64,000 nucleotides of DNA, from positions 29,389 through 93,388 of the forward strand of contig NZ_JBFNEH010000007.1 in NCBI RefSeq assembly GCF_040797425.1, read 5' to 3'. How positions within the stretch are numbered: the first letter of the stretch is position 1; each line of letters begins with the position of its first letter. Below, piece by piece: positions 24,422 through 32,659 of the stretch. A program made the translations under genes and the position numbers. The notes beneath the pieces were generated by a model. The model did not search any database. It was given only the letters and a program-made list of their open reading frames with translations, and was not told the origin of the DNA. This DNA is from Symbiobacterium sp040797425. Lineage in GTDB: Bacteria; Bacillota; Sulfobacillia; Symbiobacteriales; Symbiobacteriaceae.

Positions 24422-24964
24422 GCAGCGGCGCCTGCACAGACAGGCCGGCTGCCCCCGCCTGGCGGAGGTGGCCGGCCTGCGGTCTCCCTGGCTCATCCGC
24501 GGCCACAAGGCGCGCCGCGGTGCCGTTTGCCGGAGCTGCCGGTCGTAGCCGACTGTAAACGGGCAGGCTCTCCTGTACCGTGTCAAAGCGATGAGGCCAA
24601 CAGGATGTAAGCCTTGGATTGCTCCGGTGAACTCCACCCGGCCGCAAACTCTGCCGCCGACATCGCCGTTCCAGTCTGTAAGAACGTCGGTTGCGCCAAG
24701 CGTATAACGCCGGTCTGGACGCCGGGAGAGTGGGAGGAACCGCCCAACCCGGAGCCCGGCCGTCACAGAGATAACGTCCGATAATATATGTTATGTGAAG
24801 TAGCCAAGAGGGGGGCGTGCGCGGGGCCGACTGGTGCGGACGGCGGCCGACCCGGTCAGGCTCCCGTACAGGCAACCCCGCCGGTCGTACCATGAGCGAC
24901 CCGTCCTGTTGTGCAGGCCACCGGAACCGGCGCGACGCACCCTGGCCAGCCGCGTCTGCACCGC
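24422..24964. other. Intergenic stretch without a supported gene
   Basis: About 540 bases. It starts with a perfect 9-bp inverted repeat (24441-24449 with 24471-24479, with further pairing inside) that may end mutY transcripts, although no T-run follows. An AT-rich patch stands at 24779-24797 (taatatatgttatgt). No reading frame here has both a ribosome site and protein-like composition. With the decayed sigma locus beside it, this is probably eroded sequence. Confidence 0.5.
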
Positions 24965-25320
24965 CTACTCGTCAACTTCAAAGTGCCTCTGCGCCGTTAG
25001 AGGTAATCCCAGGTACGTGTACCGGATGGTCACGCGCCCCACGGAGGATATACCGCTCCCGTCAAAGGAATAGCGTGCGATCAGTCCATAGCTTTCTGCA
25101 CTGCTGAATGTCCGTGAGTACGGAGAGCTGTCCGTTCGCCTGCTCTCCCGTTCGGGCGGTACGACCAGATCCGCCACGGGCACGAGGATGTAGCTGTTCT
25201 CATCGTACGGGTTATCTTGAACGCTGCCTGTCACCAGGTGCCCCGTATAGCTCATGGCCCCGACCACCCAGATCGGTTTGGCGGCGGCTTCTGGATCCCA
25301 GTCGATCTGGACTTCCCACG
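24965..25320 (-). pseudogene. C-terminal fragment of a sigma-factor partner (anti-sigma-like) protein
   Basis: A minus-strand frame ending at TAG 24965 encodes about 110 residues (VQIDWDPEAAAKPIWVVGAM, GHLVTGSVQDNPYDENSYIL, SPYSRTFSSAESYGLIARYS, TIRYTYLGLPLTAQRHFEVD) that read like a genuine beta-rich extracellular domain. There is no start codon with a ribosome site, no membrane helix, and the frame runs back into the sigma-factor gene at 25252. In intact loci of this type a sigma gene is followed by a membrane anti-sigma gene whose outer domain lies at the C-terminus. The N-terminal and membrane parts seem deleted. The identity as an anti-sigma factor is inference from position. Confidence 0.5.
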
Positions 25321-25784
25321 GAGGCGCCCCAAGGCCCTGTGCAGCCGGGACTTCACCGTGCCCACGGGCAGGTCCAGCCGCAGGGCGATCTCCTCCAGGC
25401 GCAGGTCGGCCAAGTACCGCAGCACCACTACCTGCCGCTGGCCCGCGTCCAGTTCCTCCATGAGCCCCCAGATCTCCCGGGCGACGATGGACGCCTCGGG
25501 TGGCGGCAGCGGGTCGGGCTCCGGCGCCGCCGTCGGGTCCACCGGCACGAGCCGGTTGCGCAGCCGCACCACGTTGATCGCCCGTTCACCACGATGCGCC
25601 GCATCCAGCCCGGGAACGCCTGCGCCCCGCCCTGCAGCTCCGGCAGGCTGCGCACCGCCGACTCCACGGCGTCCTGGAGGGCGTCCCAGGCGTCGGCATC
25701 GCGCCCGGTGATGGCCAGGGCGATGCGGTACAGCCGGCCCTCGTGCTCCTGCAGCAAGTGCAGAAACTCCTCCTGGGTCAGCAT
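25252..25784 (-). pseudogene. ECF sigma factor broken by a frameshift
   Basis: Two overlapping frames together make one ECF sigma factor. The first (from ATG 25784, with GGAGGTGAACGG upstream) gives MLTQEEFLHLLQEHEGRLYR and AFPGWMRRIVVN, i.e. region 2. The second gives VVRLRNRLVPVD and the region 4 helix-turn-helix VVVLRYLADLRLEEIALRLD, VGTVKSRLHRALGRLRG. One base appears to be missing in the run cccgttc (25581-25587): restoring one C gives VVNRAINVVRLRNR. The end of the gene has also run on into the partner remnant (PPPNRSGWSGP). Either a true pseudogene or one assembly error plus a deletion. Confidence 0.75.
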
Positions 25785-25905
25785 CCGTTCACCTCCACGG
25801 GTTCAGCTGGCGGCCGCCACCCACAGGACAAACAAGGCGGGCGAAAGGTTCCCGCCATGCGCGAAAAAAGGACCACCGTCGACTTCGGTGGTCCCACGCG
25901 TCGCG

Positions 25906-26859
25906 TCACGAGTTGGACTCCTCCTGCCGCTCCGGCGGCAGGGCCCTCCGGGTGCGGAAGTGCAGCCGGTAGCCATCGGTGAGCAGGTGAACCTTCAGGG
26001 CGTCGTGGCGGGCTTCGGGCGACGTGGTGCGCTCCCAGGGATCCAGCACCGTCACGGTCGCCTCGCCGACCACCCTGGCCTCGCCGTCGGCGACCAGGAG
26101 TGCGGTTCCGGCCTCCAGCCCGATCCCCAGCATTGCGGCCGCCTCAGGGGCCGTCATGGCGCCGGCCAGCCGGCTGAACCGCTGGGCGCTGCCCAGGCTG
26201 GTGTCGATCAGCAGGGCGGGCAGGATGCCCAGGCCCACCGTCACGCCCTGCTCCGACGGGTGCGGGAACACCCGGCTGCCAAGCAGTGCGGCGGCCCCGC
26301 CCATGCCCACCAGGAGCTTCCCTCCCTGCACGTGCTCCCGAAGCAGAGCGCCCGCCGCCGTGGCCTGCAGCACGTGCAGCCCGCGGGCAGGGCTGTCGCC
26401 GCAGAGGACGATCGCATCGTACTCCCGGAGCTGCGCCACCCACTCCGGGTCGGCGGCCTTCTCGCGGGAGTCCAGCAGGAACGGCTCCACCCGCTTCATG
26501 CCAAACCGAGTGAACGGCCGTGCCGCCGCGGCCGCGGCCTCCGCCGGATCCCCGCTGGCCGCTGCCGGCACCACCGCCACCCGGGCCGAACGCCCGCCGG
26601 CCAGGTGCAGCGCGGCCACCACCGCCTCGTCGGGCACGGGGGCTTCCCCCACCAGGATGACCGGACCCACCGGGTACTCCGCCAGCGACACGTCGAGTTC
26701 GCTCTCGGGCCGCCCGTCGGGGCGCCCGTTCTTCGCCCGCTGCGCCGCCGAGCGATGGCGCGCCAACCAGCCGCGCAGTCCAGCCTGGGGCACGACGATC
26801 GACTTCAGCAGGCTGGAGGACAGCTCCGAAGTGATGGAGCCCAGGCGTTCCAGGTTCAC
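25906..26859 (-). CDS. Cyanophycinase-fold (peptidase S51-like) protein lacking the catalytic serine
   Basis: A 317-residue protein. After a 60-residue leader without signal peptide, the fold of cyanophycinase is visible: GPVILVGEAPVP, ARVAVVPAAASG, DAIVLCGDSPAR, VGMGGAAALLGSRVF, VTVGLGILPALLIDTS and MLGIGLEAGTALLVADGEAR. In active enzymes the nucleophile lies in GxSAG and a histidine in DQHF; here these read GMGGAA and DTSL, so the catalytic residues are missing. It probably does not cut beta-Asp-Arg bonds; a binding or regulatory role is possible. GTG 26859 has AGGAGGTGAT upstream. It follows the FtsA-like gene by 66 bases on the same strand, so likely the same operon. Confidence 0.72.
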   Translation of the reverse strand: MNLERLGSITSELSSSLLKSIVVPQAGLRGWLARHRSAAQRAKNGRPDGRPESELDVSLAEYPVGPVILVGEAPVPDEAVVAALHLAGGRSARVAVVPAAASGDPAEAAAAAARPFTRFGMKRVEPFLLDSREKAADPEWVAQLREYDAIVLCGDSPARGLHVLQATAAGALLREHVQGGKLLVGMGGAAALLGSRVFPHPSEQGVTVGLGILPALLIDTSLGSAQRFSRLAGAMTAPEAAAMLGIGLEAGTALLVADGEARVVGEATVTVLDPWERTTSPEARHDALKVHLLTDGYRLHFRTRRALPPERQEESNS

Positions 26860-26925
26860 CGCGCGATCACCTCCTGTGGGTTGGCACTCCCTCTAACTCT
26901 ATTGCGCTCGGCGCCTGCAAAGCCC

Positions 26926-29079
26926 TCATATCCAACGAATCTCCGCTTCATCTCCATCTGCCAGGGGTGTGATGAACTCCGCGTCCCGCCCGTTAAGCCG
27001 CATGATGAGCTGGTGCGTGCCGGGCTCCGGCGCAGAGGTGATGCCCGCGGCCACCAGCAGGTTTGCGAAGATCGGCGGCTCGTCCACGACGGTGACCGTG
27101 ACCTCGTCGCCGGCGCGCAGGGGGTCGCCCGGGGCGGCCACCCGGCCATTGCAGCGCACGGTGACACTCCGCGCCGGCAGATGGTGCTCGCGGCCGTTCA
27201 CCCGCACGCGCACTCCGTCGCCGCCGGCGACCCGCCCGGCCAGTTCGCCCGCCGTGAGGGGCGGCCGCTCCTGCACGGTCAGCCGGTCACCCGGCGCCAG
27301 CGGCTCCTCCAGCACGGACGGGCCGGGCGCGTGCCCGTTGTGCGCCACCACGTATCGCGGCCATTCAATGGCGCAGCGTTTGCCATTCAGTGTATACGAA
27401 ATCGTTTCCCGTGTCGACGCGGCATCGACGCCCAGGCGCGCCAGGGCATCCGCCACCGTGCGCAGGGGCTGCACCTGCACGACGTCGTTGTCCCTGAGCT
27501 CCCGGTCCGGCTCCGCCGGCTGGCCGTTCACGGTGATCAGCGGCGCCAGCGTCACCAGCTCGCCGTTTACGGTGAGCTCCATCCGGCAGCCGGCCTCCGG
27601 GGCCACCTCCGCAACCGTGGCCCGCCCGGGCTGCCCCGGCGTGCCGGGTTCCACCTCGATGCGGTCCTGGTGCTGCACGGGCGTGTCCAGCCCGGCCGCC
27701 TCGCCGTTCACGCGGATGCGTGCCGGCCGCCCGAAGGTGCCGGGCACCATGCGCAGCTCGCCGTTGACCTTTACCGTCAGCCCCTTGCCGATGGCGCCCT
27801 GCAGGTCGCGAATCGAGACGCCCGCCGCCAGCAGTGCGTCGGCCACCGTGCGCCGGGTGGGGCGGAACAGCCGAACGCCGCGGCCGTTCACGTACACGTA
27901 GGTGAACCCCAGTGTCGAATGATCCCGGGCGGCCACGGCGATCCCGATCGGGGTAATCGCGTCGGGGCCCTTCAGCAAGCTCCGCGCCCCTTCCACGCCC
28001 TGGATCGCGTCGCGCCCCCGCACGGCCACCCGCTCGGCGGGCAGCCCCACCTCGGCCGCCAGGAGTTCCGCCAGCCCGGGCGTCATGGAACCCCCGCCCA
28101 CCAGCAGGACGGCCTGGGGCGGCCGGCCGCCGTTCAGGGCGAGGATGCGGCGGGAAACCTCGGCCGCCAGCCGGTGCGCGGCCGGCTGCAGGGCTGCAAT
28201 CAGGGCGTCGCGGCTCTCCCGCCGCGTGTGGCCGAGGATGTCGGTGAACTCGACGGAATCCGCTGTACTGATCTGCCGCTTCACCCGCTCGCCCACCTTG
28301 AAGTCCAGCAGGTAGGCCTCGGAGAGCGCCTCTGTAATTTCGTCGCCGGCGATGGGCACCATGTCGTACGCGAGCACGGCGCCCTTGGCCGTGAGTGCGA
28401 TGTCAGATGTGCCGGCGCCGATGTCCACCAGCGCCAGGTTCAGGTGGCGCATCGAGGGCGGTACCGCCACCGCCAGGGCGGCGATGGGCTCCAGCGTGAG
28501 GGCCGTCATTTCGAGGTCGCACTGGTCCAGCACCGCAAGGAGCGAGTCGACCACGCCCCGGGGCAGGAACGTGGCGATCACGTCCACCTCCGCCACGGTG
28601 CCCCGTTGACCCACCAGGCTCACGAGCGGGAAGCCGTCCAGCAGGCAGCGTGTGACCGAGTGGCCCACGTAGTGGTAGTCCTGCGGGCTCTCACCCTCCC
28701 GCAGCACCTCGCTGAGGCCCGTCTGCGCCGCCTGGACGGCCTCCAGCTCCAGGCTGAAGACCTCCTCCGCGGTGAGCTCCGTCAGACCCGAGAGCTGCCG
28801 CACCGCGTGCCCCCGTACGGTGCGCAAGGCGCGTCCTGCCGCGGCGACGGCCACCTCCCGTAGCGACAGGCGGACCCGCTTCTCCAGCCTGGCCTTCACG
28901 CGCGCGACGACCTCGGCCACCGCCACGACGTCGTGAATCTGCCCGTCGAGCATCGTGCGCTCGGCGTGCTCCATCACTTCCGCCGCCAGGATCTTGAGGC
29001 CCTTCGGCCCCTGCGTGGTGACCAGGCCGGCCACCTTCCGCGTGCCGATGTCAAAGGTGAGCAGGGGGTGTGCCGACAC
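26926..29079 (-). CDS. FtsA-like actin-fold protein with a long C-terminal NG-repeat region
   Basis: A 717-residue protein. Residues 1-390 form an FtsA/PilM-type actin fold: phosphate 1 motif LLTFDIGTRKVAGLV, LEPIAALAVAVPP, phosphate 2 ALVDIGAGTSDIAL, and adenosine motif AVLLVGGGSMTPGLAELLA. The FtsA membrane-targeting helix is not at the end. Instead residues 390-717 contain about six small beta-rich repeats, each with a VNG/LNG turn (VYVNGRGVRL, VKVNGELRMV, LTVNGELVTL, YTLNGKRCAI, VRVNGREHHL, MRLNGRDAEF), often followed by a TVADALxxxGV helix. True FtsA has about 420 residues. GTG 29079 has AAGGAGGT 7 bases upstream. Likely a cytoskeletal or envelope scaffold; function unknown. Confidence 0.75.
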   Translation of the reverse strand: MSAHPLLTFDIGTRKVAGLVTTQGPKGLKILAAEVMEHAERTMLDGQIHDVVAVAEVVARVKARLEKRVRLSLREVAVAAAGRALRTVRGHAVRQLSGLTELTAEEVFSLELEAVQAAQTGLSEVLREGESPQDYHYVGHSVTRCLLDGFPLVSLVGQRGTVAEVDVIATFLPRGVVDSLLAVLDQCDLEMTALTLEPIAALAVAVPPSMRHLNLALVDIGAGTSDIALTAKGAVLAYDMVPIAGDEITEALSEAYLLDFKVGERVKRQISTADSVEFTDILGHTRRESRDALIAALQPAAHRLAAEVSRRILALNGGRPPQAVLLVGGGSMTPGLAELLAAEVGLPAERVAVRGRDAIQGVEGARSLLKGPDAITPIGIAVAARDHSTLGFTYVYVNGRGVRLFRPTRRTVADALLAAGVSIRDLQGAIGKGLTVKVNGELRMVPGTFGRPARIRVNGEAAGLDTPVQHQDRIEVEPGTPGQPGRATVAEVAPEAGCRMELTVNGELVTLAPLITVNGQPAEPDRELRDNDVVQVQPLRTVADALARLGVDAASTRETISYTLNGKRCAIEWPRYVVAHNGHAPGPSVLEEPLAPGDRLTVQERPPLTAGELAGRVAGGDGVRVRVNGREHHLPARSVTVRCNGRVAAPGDPLRAGDEVTVTVVDEPPIFANLLVAAGITSAPEPGTHQLIMRLNGRDAEFITPLADGDEAEIRWI

Positions 29080-29334
29080 CCGTCAGGACCTCCTTTCGTG
29101 CCAAGGCCTTACACACCGTGGCACAAAACATGGTAGGGTTTCGACAAAGCTATTCCTTGCTCCTTCAGTGGGCAGAAGGCGCTCCCTCGAATGTGACAAT
29201 TCTCGACAGGTCAACGTCCTTGTTTCGCGGCTCTCTACTCGTTCGGGGTGCGCCGGCGCTGCCGTGGATTGCTAGACATAATGCGGCCGTGGCCCGCACA
29301 CGCTATGGGCGTAAAAGCGAAGGAGGTGGCCTCA

Positions 29335-29562
29335 TTGAGCAGGCCCACCGATCGCCTTTTACCGCATGAGCTCCTGGACCGCTTCAAGTGGGAGGTCGCC
29401 CGTCAGGCCGGCCTCTCCGACGAGATCGTGCAGCACGGCTGGCCCCAGATGAGCTCACGCGCCTGTGGCCACATCGGCGGCCGCATCGGCGGACGCATGG
29501 TGAAGGTGATGCTCAAGTACGCCGAGCAGGCCCTGGCAGACGGCTCCGCTACCCTCAGGTAG
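29335..29562 (+). CDS. Alpha/beta-type small acid-soluble spore protein
   Basis: A 75-residue protein with the SASP pattern: FKWEVARQAGLSDEI (matching the first conserved helix, normally LKYEVAxELG) and GHIGGRIGGRMVKVMLKYAE (matching GxxGGxxxxxLVxxAEQ). These proteins coat spore DNA and switch it to an A-like form resistant to UV. The TTG at 29335 has AAGGAGGTGG 5 bases upstream. A CATAAT box at 29277-29282 resembles the -10 of forespore sigma-F/G promoters, but no convincing -35 was found. It is a single-gene unit closed by a 12-bp hairpin. Confidence 0.85.
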   Translation: MSRPTDRLLPHELLDRFKWEVARQAGLSDEIVQHGWPQMSSRACGHIGGRIGGRMVKVMLKYAEQALADGSATLR

Positions 29563-29611
29563 CGGGGCGCCACCAGGCGGGGGAGCGCGCCTCCCGCCGA
29601 TGACATAGAAC

Positions 29612-29639
29612 GAACAGGCCGGCGGAAGCCGGCCTGTTC
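29612..29639 (+). terminator. Hairpin between the SASP and TPR genes
   Basis: Perfect 12-bp stem (29612-29623 with 29628-29639) and GGAA tetraloop, placed between two converging genes, so it can serve both. No U-run on the plus strand. A shorter GGCGGG/CCCGCC stem stands just before it at about 29577-29600. Confidence 0.65.
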
Positions 29640-29643
29640 CGCG

Positions 29644-30855
29644 TCAGGCGCCCAACGCCTGGTTGTAAGTCTGCAAGGCCTCGTCGGCCCGGCCCAGGCG
29701 CTCCAGGCAAGCGCCGATGGACCAGAGGTGCTGTCGATTGTTTGGATCGGTGGCCCGGGCGAGCCGGTAGGAGTTCAGCGCCTGCTCGTAGCGGCCCAGT
29801 GCGAAGTAGCACGCGGCCTGGTTCGCCAGCGCGGCCGCGTCGTCCGGGGCCCGCTGGAGGGCCTCGTCGAAGCAGGCCAGTGCCTCGCGGAACCGCCCGG
29901 TCTTCATCAGGAGCAGGCCCTTGTTGTTGAGGAGCGTGGGATCGCCCGGGGCCTTCTGCAGGGCGGTGTCCAGCAGGCTCATGGCCTCCGCGACCATCCC
30001 GCCCTCCACGAGGGCGGCGGCGAGGTTGCCCAGCGTGAGCGGCGACTCGGGGTCCAGCGCGCTGGCCAGACGGTACGACTCAATCGCCTCCCGGGTACGG
30101 CCGGCTCGCAGCAGGGAGAAGCCGACGTTGTTGAGCAGCGTCGGATCCGACGGCCGCAGCCGCACCGCTCGCAGCAGGGCGCGCAGGGCCTCCGCTGTCT
30201 CGCCGGTTTTCTGCAGCGCCAGCCCGAGATTCGCCCATACCGCACCGTCGGAACGCAGGAAGTGCGCGGCCTTGCGGTAGGCCTGCGTCGCTTCCTCCAG
30301 CCGCCCCAGTTCCTGCAGGCAGAGGCCCCTCAGGTTCCAGAGCGCGCCGCTGCGCGGCCGCCCTGCCAGGGCGCCGTCGATGAAAACCAGGGCGTCCTCC
30401 GGGCGCCCCTGGTTCAGCAGAAGGCGCCCCTTCGCCACACACAGCTCCGGCAGGTCGGGATTGAGCCGCAGGCCGGCGTCGAGGTGGGCGTGGGCCGCGT
30501 CGGCCATTCCCGCCCGCGCCAGGGCTTCCGCCAGCCACCGGCGAAGCATCGCGTGCTCGTGGTAGCGCTTCACCGCAGGTGCGAGGCACTCCACGGCCTC
30601 GCTCTCACCCTGCGCAAGGCGCGGGCACTGCACGAGCAGGACGCCGAGGCGGGCCGACAGGTCGTGCCGGTCCGGGTGGGCGGCGGCCAGGTGCCGGAGG
30701 CGGACGACGGCCGAGCCCACACGACCGGTCAGCAGCAGCAGTGCGACGACCGCCCAGCCCGCCGGCGGGCGCCGCTCCCAGGGAAGGGCCGCCAGGTCGG
30801 TGAGCAACCCGGTACCACGCTCCCGTGCGGGGCCAGGGGTAGCAGCTTCAGTCAT
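29644..30855 (-). CDS. Tetratricopeptide repeat protein
   Basis: A 403-residue protein with about nine TPR units of 34 residues covering residues 130-400, each with the W/L-G-Y/F-A-P pattern (ALWNLRGLCLQELGRLEEAT, AVWANLGLALQKTGETAEAL, TLLNNVGFSLLRAGRTREAI, TLLNNKGLLLMKTGRFREAL, AALANQAACYFALGRYEQAL). A hydrophobic stretch near residues 36-55 (AGWAVVALLLLTGRVGSAVV) may be a membrane anchor or buried helix. TPRs bind other proteins; no enzymatic domain is seen. ATG 30855 has GGAGG 8 bases upstream. Partner unknown. Confidence 0.85.
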   Translation of the reverse strand: MTEAATPGPARERGTGLLTDLAALPWERRPPAGWAVVALLLLTGRVGSAVVRLRHLAAAHPDRHDLSARLGVLLVQCPRLAQGESEAVECLAPAVKRYHEHAMLRRWLAEALARAGMADAAHAHLDAGLRLNPDLPELCVAKGRLLLNQGRPEDALVFIDGALAGRPRSGALWNLRGLCLQELGRLEEATQAYRKAAHFLRSDGAVWANLGLALQKTGETAEALRALLRAVRLRPSDPTLLNNVGFSLLRAGRTREAIESYRLASALDPESPLTLGNLAAALVEGGMVAEAMSLLDTALQKAPGDPTLLNNKGLLLMKTGRFREALACFDEALQRAPDDAAALANQAACYFALGRYEQALNSYRLARATDPNNRQHLWSIGACLERLGRADEALQTYNQALGA

Positions 30856-30955
30856 AGCCGTTGCCTCCTGCCATTCAGACTGCTGCCCCAATATTTAGAC
30901 CCCGAACGCGGCCATTCCTCCCAGCGCTGCCAGAAATCGGTCGACAAGCATGTCG

Positions 30956-32089
30956 TTACCTGTCGATACCGGTCGACCGCGTCGCCTCCTCCACCGGCGC
31001 AACCCGGTAGCCCTTGGCGCCGATCCGTTCCAGCAGCGGGGTTACCGCGGCAACGCCCGACGGTTCGTCCAGCGGCAGCATCACCACCGCACCCGGATAG
31101 AGACGGTCGCTGACCAGTTCGGCCAGACGTTCGGGCTCGACGCCCGGCATGGCGAACGTCGGGTTGGTCCAGAGGATCAGCCGCATCCCCTCCTCCTCGG
31201 CCAGGCGGGCCAGGGCCCGGTTGAAGCTGCCCAGCGGCGGCCGGAACAGCGTCGGCTCGATTCCCGCGGCAACCCGGAGCACTTCCCGGGCCATCTGTAG
31301 CTGGGTGCGGGCCACCTCAGGGCTCAGACCGCGCATGTCCACCTCCCGGTAACCGAGGCTGCCGATCCCGTGCCCCGCCGCGCGCAGGCGACGCAGGTCC
31401 GCCGCTCGGGCTGCCGCCTCCTCCGCCGTGACGAAGAACGTGGCCTGGGCCCCTGCGTCGGCCAGGGTATCCAGAAGCGCATCCAGCTTCCCCCTTTCCG
31501 GCAGGTGGTGGAACGTGAGCGCCACCGTTCGCGTCCGGGCCGCCGCAGGGCGTGCGGCACCCGCCAGGGGCTCGGCGTGAGCCTGGTAGATGACCAGGGC
31601 CGACTCCTCCGACGGGGACGATTCCCCGGCCGCGGTCGCCGCAGCGGGGCGGATCACCGCACCGCCGGCAGGTCCGGCCGCCACGGAACTGGAGGAAGCC
31701 ACACCTTCCGGGGCGGCCGCCGCAGGCCGGGTCGCGGGTGCGTCCGGTTTGGAGGCCGCCACATCCTGCCCGCGCAGCGCCCCCACGGTCAGGCGCCCGG
31801 CCAGCCCGTCCACCTCCAGCCCGTGGTAGCGTTGCGCTGTGCGCACCGCCGCCTCGGTCAGCGGCCCGAAGATCCCATCGATGGGACCTGGGTCAAACCC
31901 GCGGGAACGCAGCAGCTCCTGCAGTGCGGCCACCTCGGGACCGGTGTCGCCGCGGCGCAGGGCCCGCGCCTGGACGGCCTGGACCAGCCGGCTCTCCGGG
32001 GCTGGCTCGTAAGCCACCGCCCGGGCGGGAAGGACCAGCGCCAGAAGCAGGAGCGGCGCCAGCGCTGCCAGGAGAGCGGGGGACTTCAT
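30956..32089 (-). CDS. Secreted NodB-fold (polysaccharide deacetylase-like) protein with peptidoglycan-binding domain; metal site lost
   Basis: A 377-residue protein with an N-terminal signal sequence (SPALLAALAPLLLLALVLPA, cleavage near ARA), a PG_binding_1 domain (GDTGPEVAALQELLRSRGFD, GIFGPLTEAAVRTAQRYHGL), an Ala/Pro linker, and a NodB-like domain from about residue 190. The deacetylase motifs are changed: TFDDGP reads TFHHLP, and the HxxxH ligand motif reads HGIGSLGYRE. The third motif survives (RPPLGSFN). So zinc binding and catalysis are probably lost while the fold and wall binding remain. ATG 32089 has AGGAGGAT 8 bases upstream. Sporulation-type deacetylases such as PdaA are relatives; a structural cell-wall role is inference. 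Confidence 0.75.
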   Translation of the reverse strand: MKSPALLAALAPLLLLALVLPARAVAYEPAPESRLVQAVQARALRRGDTGPEVAALQELLRSRGFDPGPIDGIFGPLTEAAVRTAQRYHGLEVDGLAGRLTVGALRGQDVAASKPDAPATRPAAAAPEGVASSSSVAAGPAGGAVIRPAAATAAGESSPSEESALVIYQAHAEPLAGAARPAAARTRTVALTFHHLPERGKLDALLDTLADAGAQATFFVTAEEAAARAADLRRLRAAGHGIGSLGYREVDMRGLSPEVARTQLQMAREVLRVAAGIEPTLFRPPLGSFNRALARLAEEEGMRLILWTNPTFAMPGVEPERLAELVSDRLYPGAVVMLPLDEPSGVAAVTPLLERIGAKGYRVAPVEEATRSTGIDR

Positions 32090-32159
32090 GGGTCGATCCT
32101 CCTCTCGAGGGTCTCTCACCCATGAGTCTGCCCCGCCCGCACTTTTCGTAAACCCGTCC

Positions 32160-32552
32160 TCAGCCGCGCCGCAGGTTGACCGTCGCGACACCGGCCACGG
32201 CCCCCGCTCCGGCCCCGATCAAGAGGCCGCGTACGATGCCCACCAGGCGCGGCAGGTCGCGGAAAATCCCCACCAGCACGATGGCCGCGGCCATCACCGC
32301 CACGCCGGCCAGGAGCCCGTGCAGGAAGCCGCCCCGGCCGGCCGCCCGGGCGGCCCGGAGTCCGGCCAACGCCGCGGCCACGCCCTGCACCACCAGCGTC
32401 CGCCCGGCCTCCGCCTCCGGCGACGGTGGAAAGCGAAAGTCGAGCACCCCGAGCAGCAGCGCGCTGACCACCAGCAGGAGCAGGCCCCACACCACCCCGG
32501 CGGAGAGCGCCGCCAGGTCTACAGCCGGGCCGTTCCCCCCTGCTCCCCGCAT
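32160..32552 (-). CDS. TIGR04086-like four-helix membrane protein
   Basis: A 130-residue protein with four hydrophobic helices (AALSAGVVWGLLLLVVSALL, TLVVQGVAAALAGLRAA, GFLHGLLAGVAVMAAAIVLV, LVGIVRGLLIGAGAGAVAGV). The pattern (glycines within helices, one R in the second loop) fits the TIGR04086 / YrzE family found widely in Firmicutes, often near yajC. Function unknown. The ATG at 32552 has AAGGAGAGG 8 bases upstream. It ends 70 bases before the NodB-fold gene on the same strand. Confidence 0.7.
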   Translation of the reverse strand: MRGAGGNGPAVDLAALSAGVVWGLLLLVVSALLLGVLDFRFPPSPEAEAGRTLVVQGVAAALAGLRAARAAGRGGFLHGLLAGVAVMAAAIVLVGIFRDLPRLVGIVRGLLIGAGAGAVAGVATVNLRRG

Positions 32553-32616
32553 GCCGATCCTCTCCTTCCGACGGCTTGCCCCATATATATGGGCACCGCC
32601 GGGGGGACATGCAAAG

Positions 32617-32636
32617 GCCCCGCCGCAGGGCGGGGC
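32617..32636 (-). terminator. Hairpin after pssA
   Basis: An 8-bp GC stem (32617-32624 with 32629-32636) lies 24 bases after the pssA stop when read on the minus strand, followed there by CTTTGC. It probably ends the psd-pssA transcript before the TIGR04086-like gene. Confidence 0.6.
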
Positions 32637-32659
32637 GCTCACAGCTGCATCCTCAGGGG

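Noticed and set aside
25108..28863. Plus-strand open frame of 1251 codons
   Set aside because: It lies antisense to the broken sigma gene, the S51-like gene and the FtsA-like gene. Its product is rich in R, H, Q, G and P without any domain, the usual antisense shadow of GC-rich genes.
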